This document shows positions 1-5,235 of a stretch of DNA of 15,800 nucleotides, one piece after another. The translations under genes were made by a program, and so were the position numbers. Under the pieces are notes generated by a model. The model worked only from the letters and a program-made list of their open reading frames with translations. It ran no database searches and was not told the origin of the DNA. How positions within the stretch are numbered: the stretch's first letter is position 1; the number at the start of each line of letters is the position of its first letter. This DNA comes from Syntrophaceae bacterium PtaB.Bin038. GTDB lineage: Bacteria > Desulfobacterota > Syntrophia > Syntrophales > UBA2192. The stretch lies in contig MVQS01000134.1 of the NCBI GenBank assembly GCA_002067855.1, forward strand, positions 1-15,800. The letters are read 5' to 3'.

Positions 1-291
1 GAGCCTCCGGCGGGCCATCCCGACGATGCGGACGAGGTTCTCCTTGAACTCGGAGCGGTAGACCGCCGAGAAGGCGTCATCGACGCCGAAGTGGACGATC
101 AGGATGTCGGGGCGAAACGGCTCCACGTCCCGGGTGAAGGTCTCGACCCCGTCGAACGAGGTCTCCCCGGGCCTCGAGCGGTTGACGACCTCCACCCCGC
201 GCGGAGCGTAGAGATCGCGGAGGATGTCCGGGTACCCCCTTGCCGCGCCGGCGCCTGCCGCGATGCTGCCGCCGCGTATCAGTAGACGCAT
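1..291 (-). CDS. SGNH/GDSL-type hydrolase-like protein, N-terminal part (runs off the window)
   Basis: The frame is open from an ATG at 291 to the window edge, giving 97 residues with no stop; the C-terminal part lies beyond base 1. The first strand carries RGGSIAAG near residues 6-13, the position of the GDS block I that holds the nucleophilic serine in SGNH/GDSL esterases and acylhydrolases. PDILIVHFGVDDAF (about residues 63-76) sits where block III (GxND) is expected. Both blocks are degenerate: GGS replaces GDS and GVDD replaces GxND. The catalytic DxxH block would be in the missing part. A purine-rich stretch (GAAGGGG and GGGGA) precedes the ATG and supports this start. The call rests on fold-like motif spacing, not strong identity, and the substrate is unknown. 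It lies downstream of yjbQ on the same strand, separated by an inverted short-repeat array. Confidence 0.6.
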   Translation of the reverse strand, partial: MRLLIRGGSIAAGAGAARGYPDILRDLYAPRGVEVVNRSRPGETSFDGVETFTRDVEPFRPDILIVHFGVDDAFSAVYRSEFKENLVRIVGMARRRL

Positions 292-362
292 TCCCCATCA
301 ACCCCTTCGAAGATACGACTTGCCTGTCGACGGTCAACCCTCTTTCTGGCCGATCGAGGTTG

Positions 363-432
363 CAGGTGACAGGTGTCAGGTGACAGGAAATGAATCGGAA
401 GGGGATGTCTGTTACCTGTTGCCTGTCACCTG
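363..432. repeat. Inverted heptamer array, CAGGTGN family
   Basis: On the plus strand, 363-387 reads as 7-base units CAGGTGA, CAGGTGT, CAGGTGA and then CAGG. After a 21-base spacer (388-408), 409-432 holds the same type of unit on the minus strand: CAGGTGA, CAGGCAA, CAGGTAA and then CAG. The two arms pair at about 20 of 24 positions, so a hairpin or cruciform is possible. The minus-strand arm also encodes the last residues (VTGNR) and TAA stop of the YjbQ gene. The array could act as a transcript end for that gene. I see no poly-T tract of the classical kind. Confidence 0.8.
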
Positions 433-834
433 TATCACGACCTGCCGCTTCCGCGGCCGATTGTCGAAATCGCAGAGGATCACCTGCTGCCACGTGCCCA
501 GCACGGGCCGGCCCTCGATGACGGGGATTGCGAGGGACGGCCCCAGGAGGGCCGCCCGCACGTGGGAGTAGCCGTTGCCGTCCCCCCACCGCGCATCGTG
601 CCGGTAGCGCACCCCCTCCGGGGCGAGACGCTCGATCGCCTCGCGCAGGTCCTCGACGACGCCGCTTTCGTACTCGATGGTCGTCAGGGCCGCCGTCGAG
701 CCCGGCACGAAGACGAGCACGCTGCCCTCGGCGATGCCCGACTCGCGGATCCTCTGCGAGACCTCCCGCGTGATGTCGATGAGATCCGTCTTCGCCGTCG
801 TGGGAAAGCTCAGCACGTAATTCTTGATTTCCAT
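412..834 (-). CDS. yjbQ: YjbQ/UPF0047 family protein
   Basis: This 140-residue protein has the YjbQ-family signature. VFVPGSTAALTTIEYE lies near residues 42-57. The block DGNGYSHVRAALLGPS, followed by the LGTWQQV strand and the D-x-R-x-R C-terminus, is the conserved second half. YjbQ proteins are small trimeric cytoplasmic proteins. They are annotated as secondary thiamine-phosphate synthase enzymes because E. coli YjbQ can complement thiamin-phosphate synthase mutants weakly; their main role is not settled. The ATG at 834 is chosen because MEIKNYVLSFPT matches the usual family N-terminus and AGAGGTG lies just upstream. An in-frame upstream ATG at 882 would add 16 atypical residues. The last five residues and the stop codon fall inside the heptamer repeat, so the C-terminal end was probably set by the repeat. 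Confidence 0.88.
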   Translation of the reverse strand: MEIKNYVLSFPTTAKTDLIDITREVSQRIRESGIAEGSVLVFVPGSTAALTTIEYESGVVEDLREAIERLAPEGVRYRHDARWGDGNGYSHVRAALLGPSLAIPVIEGRPVLGTWQQVILCDFDNRPRKRQVVIQVTGNR

Positions 835-1117
835 CCCGCACACCTCTTCGCGAACCAGACCTTCCCCCGGAACGTAACCCACCGGCCCTGAAGTTTCAAG
901 GCTTCATCCGCAAGCAACCGGTACCCATGAGGGCGGCGAAATGGTTTTGCAAGGGAGGTCAGATTTTCGCCGACAAAATCATTTCTCTGCCGGCACAACC
1001 AACAACCCCTCGATTCCATATTTGATTTGCCCCAAAATGAACCTTGTTTTCGGGGCCAAGATTTGATAGTCAGGAGACCCTGCATACAAAACCGTACCGG
1101 AGTTTGCGGAGCATCGG
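835..1117. other. Divergent spacer between yjbQ and kdsD
   Basis: This 283-base spacer should hold promoters for both directions. I see no convincing coding sequence and no strong sigma-70 pair. Two imperfect palindromes stand out. AATGGTTTTG (940-949) faces CAAAATCATT (974-983), with 9 of 10 pairs. CCCCAAAA (1030-1037) faces TTTTCGGGG (1047-1055), with a one-base bulge. Either could be an operator or transcript hairpin, but neither matches an operator I can name. The spacer is more AT-rich than the flanking genes. Confidence 0.4.
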
Positions 1118-2140
1118 ATGAAAAAGGCGAAAACGGGCGGCGACGCCCTCGAGCAGGCCCGCGAGGTTCTGAAAATCGAGGCCGAGTGCATCCTGGGGCT
1201 CATCCCCAAGCTCGATCAGAACTTCGCGAAGGCCGTCGACACGATCTACAGGGCCAAGGGGCGCGTCATCGTGTCCGGGATCGGCAAGTCGGGCCTCATC
1301 GGCCGCAAGATCGTCGCCACCTTCACGAGCACGGGCACGCCGGCCATCTTCCTGCACCCCGTCGAGGGGATGCACGGGGACCTGGGTATCGTCACGAAGG
1401 GCGACGTGCTCATCGCCATCTCCAACAGCGGGGAAACGGCCGAGCTCAACGAGCTGGTCGCGCGGATCGGCCCGATCGGGCTGCCGCTCATCGCCCTGAC
1501 GGGCAACCCCCGCTCGACCCTCGGCAAGGCGAGCGACATCGTCATCGACGTGGGGGTGGCCCGCGAGGCCTGCCCCTTCGGCCTTGCGCCCACCTCGAGC
1601 ACCACGGCCGCGCTCGCCATGGGCGACGCCCTGGCCGTGGCGCTGACGGACAAGCGCAATTTCGGCGAAAAGGACTTCCTCAAGTTCCACCCGGGCGGGA
1701 CCCTGGGCCAGCGGCTCATGCACCGGGTGAAGGAGGCGATGATCACGGGCGAGAGGATCCCCCGCGTCTACGCGGGCTCGCCCGCGCTGGAGGCCGTCGA
1801 CGAAATCGACCGGCGAAACCTGGGCTTCGTGCTCGTCACGGACCGGAAGGACCGCCTGAAGGGGATCCTGACCGACGGCGACGTGCGGCGATGCGTGAAA
1901 CGCGGGGTGCGCTTCGACGCCGTCCCCGTCGACGAGATCATGACGAAGACGCCCCGCACGATCGACGAGAACGCCACCCTCGCGAAGACCGTGGAGACGA
2001 TGGAGACCCTAGAGATCACGACCCTCGTGGTCACGGGCAGGAACAACCGGCTCAAGGGCTACATCCACCTGCACGACATCTTCGGGCGCGGCGGCACGCT
2101 GCGCATCTCGATCCCGGGCGGCAACGGGCGGGACGCCTGA
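1118..2140 (+). CDS. kdsD: D-arabinose-5-phosphate isomerase (KdsD/KpsF family)
   Basis: This 340-residue cytoplasmic enzyme interconverts ribulose-5-phosphate and arabinose-5-phosphate, the first step toward Kdo for lipopolysaccharide. An SIS domain covers about residues 38-195, with the sugar-phosphate loops SGIGKSG (53-59) and SNSGET (102-107), HGDLG (86-90) and FHPGG (190-194). K57, E109, E150 and H191 lie at a constant offset of two from the residues I recall being implicated in E. coli KdsD. Two CBS domains follow, at about 204-262 and 270-330. Length and domain order are typical of the family. The ATG at 1118 follows a GGAG about seven bases upstream. The gene is followed by a candidate terminator and not by other Kdo genes (kdsA, kdsB, kdsC), so it stands apart from its pathway partners here. 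GutQ-type paralogues share the architecture, but the reaction is the same. Confidence 0.95.
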   Translation: MKKAKTGGDALEQAREVLKIEAECILGLIPKLDQNFAKAVDTIYRAKGRVIVSGIGKSGLIGRKIVATFTSTGTPAIFLHPVEGMHGDLGIVTKGDVLIAISNSGETAELNELVARIGPIGLPLIALTGNPRSTLGKASDIVIDVGVAREACPFGLAPTSSTTAALAMGDALAVALTDKRNFGEKDFLKFHPGGTLGQRLMHRVKEAMITGERIPRVYAGSPALEAVDEIDRRNLGFVLVTDRKDRLKGILTDGDVRRCVKRGVRFDAVPVDEIMTKTPRTIDENATLAKTVETMETLEITTLVVTGRNNRLKGYIHLHDIFGRGGTLRISIPGGNGRDA

Positions 2141-2156
2141 GCCGGAGGGAGACAAT

Positions 2157-2186
2157 CCCCCCGCCATGAACGCGGGGACGGTTTTT
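2157..2186 (+). terminator. Candidate intrinsic terminator after kdsD
   Basis: CCCCGC (2159-2164) can pair with GCGGGG (2172-2177) across a seven-base loop. Four bases later there is a run of five T (2182-2186). It starts 17 bases after the kdsD stop and ends just before the dctP ribosome-binding site, so it probably separates kdsD from the TRAP operon. The stem is only six base pairs, so partial read-through is plausible. Confidence 0.55.
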
Positions 2187-2191
2187 CCACG

Positions 2192-2202
2192 AAAGGAGGA
2201 GG
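2192..2202 (+). promoter_or_regulatory. Strong ribosome-binding site of dctP
   Basis: AAAGGAGGAGG lies four bases before the dctP ATG at 2207. It is the strongest Shine-Dalgarno match among the plus-strand genes, which fits the need for TRAP binding protein in excess over the membrane subunits. Confidence 0.8.
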
Positions 2203-2206
2203 CATC

Positions 2207-3259
2207 ATGAAACGCTGGGTTGGAGTCATCACAGTTGCGCTGTTCGCCCTCGGATCGGCGGCGACGGCATCGGCGGCGAACTACAAACCCGAGTACAAGA
2301 TGAGCATCGTCGTGGGACCCACGACGGCCTGGGGGCAAGGGGGTCAGAAGTTTGCGGATCTCGTGAAGGAACGCACGGGCGGCAAAATCAACATCAAGGT
2401 CTACTACAGCGGCCAGCTCTATGCCGGCAAGCAGACCAACGAGTTCATGCTGATCAAGCAGGGGGTGGCGGACTTCGCCCTGGGCTCCACGATCAACTGG
2501 TCCACGACGGTCAAGGAGCTCAATCTCTTCTCCCTTCCCTTCCTGATCCCCGACTACAGGGCCCTCGATGCCATCGAGAACGGCCCCGTGGGCAGGAAGA
2601 TCTATGAGGCCCTCGACGCGAAGGGGGCCCTGGCCCTGGGCTGGGGGGAGAACGGGTTCCGCGAGATCACCAACAGCAGGCGCGCAATCAAGAAGCCCGA
2701 GGACCTCGAAGGGCTGAAGATCCGCGTCGTCGGCTCGCCCATCTTCATCGACACCTTCAAGGCCCTGGGTGCAAACCCGGTCTCGATGAACTGGGGCGAG
2801 GCTCTCACCGCCTTCCAGTCCGGCACCGTCGACGGGCAGGAGAACCCCGTCACGGGGATCATCATTCCCTACAAGCTCTGGACGGTCCACAAGTACTGCA
2901 CTTTCTGGCACTACGTGATCGACCCCCTGATCCTCCTGGCCAGCAACGAGACCTGGAAGACCTTTGACAAGAAGGACCAGGAGATCCTCCGCAGGGCGGC
3001 CCTCGAGGCGACGGCCTGGCAGAAGGCCGAGGCGCGCAAGGGGCTGCTGGGCAGCACCTCCTCCATCGACGAGCTCAGGAAAAACGGCATGGACGTGACA
3101 GTGCTCACGGCCGACCAGATCAAGCCCTTCAAGGCCAGGACGAAGGCCGTTTACGACAAGTGGGCCCAGGAGATCGGGGCGGACCTGGTCAAGGCGGCCG
3201 AGCAGGCCGTCGCAGGGGCGGCGGCACCGGCGAAGAAACCGGCCCCGAAGAAGAAGTAG
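2207..3259 (+). CDS. dctP: TRAP transporter substrate-binding protein (DctP family)
   Basis: This 350-residue secreted binding protein captures an organic anion in the periplasm and hands it to the DctQM membrane complex. A signal peptide is clear: MKR, a hydrophobic core, and an ASA-A site near residues 22-24. The DctP fold signatures are present: an N-terminal strand, YYSGQLYAGKQTNEF, then GLKIRV with R173, the arginine that normally binds the substrate carboxylate. AFQSGTVDGQENP follows near 205-217. The C-terminus ends in a low-complexity AAPAKKPAPKKK tail that DctP proteins do not normally carry. dctQ begins 21 bases downstream, so this is the first gene of a dctPQM operon. The bound substrate cannot be named; dicarboxylates, other carboxylates or sugar acids are all possible. 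Confidence 0.95.
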   Translation: MKRWVGVITVALFALGSAATASAANYKPEYKMSIVVGPTTAWGQGGQKFADLVKERTGGKINIKVYYSGQLYAGKQTNEFMLIKQGVADFALGSTINWSTTVKELNLFSLPFLIPDYRALDAIENGPVGRKIYEALDAKGALALGWGENGFREITNSRRAIKKPEDLEGLKIRVVGSPIFIDTFKALGANPVSMNWGEALTAFQSGTVDGQENPVTGIIIPYKLWTVHKYCTFWHYVIDPLILLASNETWKTFDKKDQEILRRAALEATAWQKAEARKGLLGSTSSIDELRKNGMDVTVLTADQIKPFKARTKAVYDKWAQEIGADLVKAAEQAVAGAAAPAKKPAPKKK

Positions 3260-3280
3260 GGCAAGCGGGGGAACGGAGGG

Positions 3281-3745
3281 GTGAGAGCGTTCGCGCAACA
3301 TGTCGAGGAAGCCGTTTCGGTCGTTCTGCTCACCGTCATGGGCATCCTCGCCTTCACGAACGTGCTCACCCGCTATTTCATTCATTACTCCTTCGCCTTC
3401 ACGGAAGAGATCGAGGTGGCGCTCCTGGTGTGGGTCACCATGCTCGGGGGCGCCGCCTGCTTCAAACGGGGGCTGCACCTCGGGTTCACCTTCCTCGCCG
3501 AGAGGCTGCCCGCTCCCTTGCGCAAGGCCGTCGCCGCCCTTTCCGGCGCGCTCATGCTCCTGGTCTGCGCGGTCCTGTTCCGCTTCAGCCTCGTCCACAT
3601 CCGGGATGAAATCGAGATGTCGATCACGACGGAGGCCCTGGCCATCCCCCAGTGGTGGTACACGCTCGCCATCCCCGTGGGCTGCATCTTCATCGTCCTG
3701 CGGGTGATCGAGGCGACCGTCTCAAAACTCCGGGAGAGGGCCTGA
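3281..3745 (+). CDS. dctQ: TRAP transporter small membrane subunit (DctQ family)
   Basis: This 154-residue protein has four predicted hydrophobic segments, near residues 11-30, 44-60, 84-104 and 126-143, the usual DctQ topology. Family features include NVLTRYF after the first segment, the FTEEIEV stretch, and the conserved WVTMLGGAACFKRGLHLGF. It forms the small subunit that pairs with DctM in the inner membrane. The start is a GTG at 3281. GGAGGG ends directly against it, which is unusually tight spacing, but the next in-frame ATG would delete most of the first membrane segment. Its TGA stop overlaps the dctM ATG by one base (TGATG), which implies translational coupling. Confidence 0.92.
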   Translation: MRAFAQHVEEAVSVVLLTVMGILAFTNVLTRYFIHYSFAFTEEIEVALLVWVTMLGGAACFKRGLHLGFTFLAERLPAPLRKAVAALSGALMLLVCAVLFRFSLVHIRDEIEMSITTEALAIPQWWYTLAIPVGCIFIVLRVIEATVSKLRERA

Positions 3746-5025
3746 TGGAGTCGGCACTGCTCTTCGGCATCTTCATCGCGGCCCTCGTGCTCGGCGTTCC
3801 CGTCGCGACGTCGCTGGCGGCGGTGGCCTGCCTGCTCATCTGGGCCTTCGACCTGGGAATCCAGGGGATCTCGCCCAACTTCTACGCCGGGATCGCCAAG
3901 TTCCAGCTCCTGGCCATCCCCTTCTTCATCCTGGCCGGCCTGATCATGGAGCGCTGCGGGATCTCCCGGCGCCTCGTCCACCTGATCAGCCTCGTGGTGG
4001 GGCCGATCCCCGGGGGGCTGGCCATCGTGACGGTCGTGGTGGGTCTCATCTTCGCGGGCATTTCCGGCTCCGGCCCCGCCGATACGGCCGCCCTGGGAAC
4101 GATCCTGATCGCCGCCATGGCGGCGAAGGGGTACGCGAAACCCTTCACGGCGGCGCTCGTCGCGTCCTCCGGCTCGCTCGCGATCATCGTCCCGCCGAGC
4201 ATCGCCCTGATCCTGTACGGGGTCATCACGGGGACCTCCATCTCGGCGCTGTTCGCCGCGGGAGCGATCCCCGGGCTCCTCGTGGGGCTCTTCCTCATCC
4301 TGCCCTGTTTCGTGATCTCCTGGAAGAACGGGTGGCGGGGGGAACGCTGGGGAACGCCTTCCGAAATCTGGAAGGCCTTCACGGAAGCCGTGTGGGGGCT
4401 CGCGGCCCCGTTCATCATCCTGGGCGGGATGTACGGGGGGGTCTTCACCCCCACCGAGGCGGCGGTCGTGGCAGTCTTCTACGGTCTCTTCGTCGGTGTG
4501 GTGATCCACCGGGAGCTTCACGTGCGGGATCTCTACGACCTGCTGCGCGACGCCGTGCTGTCCTCCGCGGTCATCATGATCATCGTGGCCTTCGCGGGGC
4601 TTTACTCCTGGACGGGATCCACCCTGGGCGTGATGGACAAGTTCTCGGGCTACCTGCTCACCGTCTCGCAGAACCCGTGGGTCGTCCTGCTCATGATCAA
4701 CGTCATCCTCTTTCTGGCGGGCATGCTGATGGATGCCATCTCGATCTACTACATCTTCCTGCCCATTCTCATCCCGATCATCAAGCTCTTCCAGTGGGAC
4801 CCGATCTGGTTCGGCGTCGTCATGACCGTGAACCTCGCCATCGGTCAGCTCACCCCGCCCGTGGCGGTGAACCTCTACGTCGTCTGCAACCTCGCACAGA
4901 TCCGCCTCGAGGAACTCTCCCGGGCGATCGTCCCCTTCATCCTCGCCATGCTGCTCGCGCTGGGAATCCTGATTTATTTCCCCGCCCTTTCGACCTACCT
5001 GCCGGCCTTCTTCAAGCTCGCCTGA
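3745..5025 (+). CDS. dctM: TRAP transporter large permease subunit (DctM family)
   Basis: This 426-residue integral membrane protein, with about twelve hydrophobic segments, is the ion-coupled permease of the TRAP system. Family landmarks include LLAIPFFILAGLIMERCGI near residues 52-70, FAGISGSGPADTAALG near 101-116, the SLAIIVPPSIALILYG stretch near 144-160, GGVFTPTEAAVVAVFYG near 231-247, and LTPPVAVNLYV near 370-380. The length matches the family. The ATG at 3745 overlaps the dctQ stop and is preceded by GGGAGAGGG (3732-3740). A longer in-frame reading from 3652 would run through dctQ in another frame and is rejected. It is the last gene of the operon. Confidence 0.96.
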   Translation: MESALLFGIFIAALVLGVPVATSLAAVACLLIWAFDLGIQGISPNFYAGIAKFQLLAIPFFILAGLIMERCGISRRLVHLISLVVGPIPGGLAIVTVVVGLIFAGISGSGPADTAALGTILIAAMAAKGYAKPFTAALVASSGSLAIIVPPSIALILYGVITGTSISALFAAGAIPGLLVGLFLILPCFVISWKNGWRGERWGTPSEIWKAFTEAVWGLAAPFIILGGMYGGVFTPTEAAVVAVFYGLFVGVVIHRELHVRDLYDLLRDAVLSSAVIMIIVAFAGLYSWTGSTLGVMDKFSGYLLTVSQNPWVVLLMINVILFLAGMLMDAISIYYIFLPILIPIIKLFQWDPIWFGVVMTVNLAIGQLTPPVAVNLYVVCNLAQIRLEELSRAIVPFILAMLLALGILIYFPALSTYLPAFFKLA

Positions 5026-5027
5026 CG

Positions 5028-5073
5028 CCCGCCCCTGCGGGAGCGTTCGCGCCTTGATCGAGGCACCGTTTTT
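5028..5073 (+). terminator. Candidate terminator region after dctM
   Basis: Two short hairpins follow the dctM stop. CCCGC (5028-5032) pairs with GCGGG (5037-5041). GCCTT (5051-5055) pairs with GAGGC (5060-5064), including one wobble pair, and is followed at 5069-5073 by five T. The second is the more terminator-like, but its stem is short. Confidence 0.4.
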
Positions 5074-5173
5074 GCAAGATTCTTCGTTTCGGCATCCCAC
5101 GGTGCGGGTGCCCGCGCCTCCTGTCGAAAACCGGCGTCTTCGTTGCCCCCCGCGGCCCTTGCGCAGGCGAGGC

Positions 5174-5205
5174 TGCAGCGGACCGCCGGGCGCCTGTCCG
5201 CTGCA
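5174..5205 (+). promoter_or_regulatory. Perfect inverted repeat upstream of the hybrid kinase gene
   Basis: TGCAGCGGAC (5174-5183) is exactly reversed as GTCCGCTGCA (5196-5205) across a 12-base loop, ending 30 bases before the kinase ATG at 5236. It could be an operator or a leader-RNA hairpin. No T-tract follows, so a simple terminator is unlikely. The repeat is seen directly; its role is unknown. Confidence 0.5.
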
Positions 5206-5235
5206 ACGGCGTCAATCCTGACCGGGATCGGTACG

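Noticed and set aside
1030..1055. Terminator or operator hairpin CCCCAAAA/TTTTCGGGG before kdsD
   Set aside because: The pairing has a bulge, and no T-tract or known operator consensus supports a specific role; noted only within the spacer entry.
1044..1072. Possible sigma-70 promoter before kdsD (TTGTTT with GATAGT or TAGTCA)
   Set aside because: Spacing and -10 match are both poor, so it is not reported as a promoter.
2009..5100. Long open frames on the minus strand opposite kdsD and the TRAP operon
   Set aside because: Their translations are rich in Arg, Asp, Glu, Gly and His with no domain. They are high-GC shadow frames of well-supported plus-strand genes.
5143..5235. TTG start for the kinase, adding 31 residues
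   Set aside because: The extension crosses a perfect inverted repeat and looks like leader sequence. The ATG at 5236 gives a plausible hydrophilic N-terminus.
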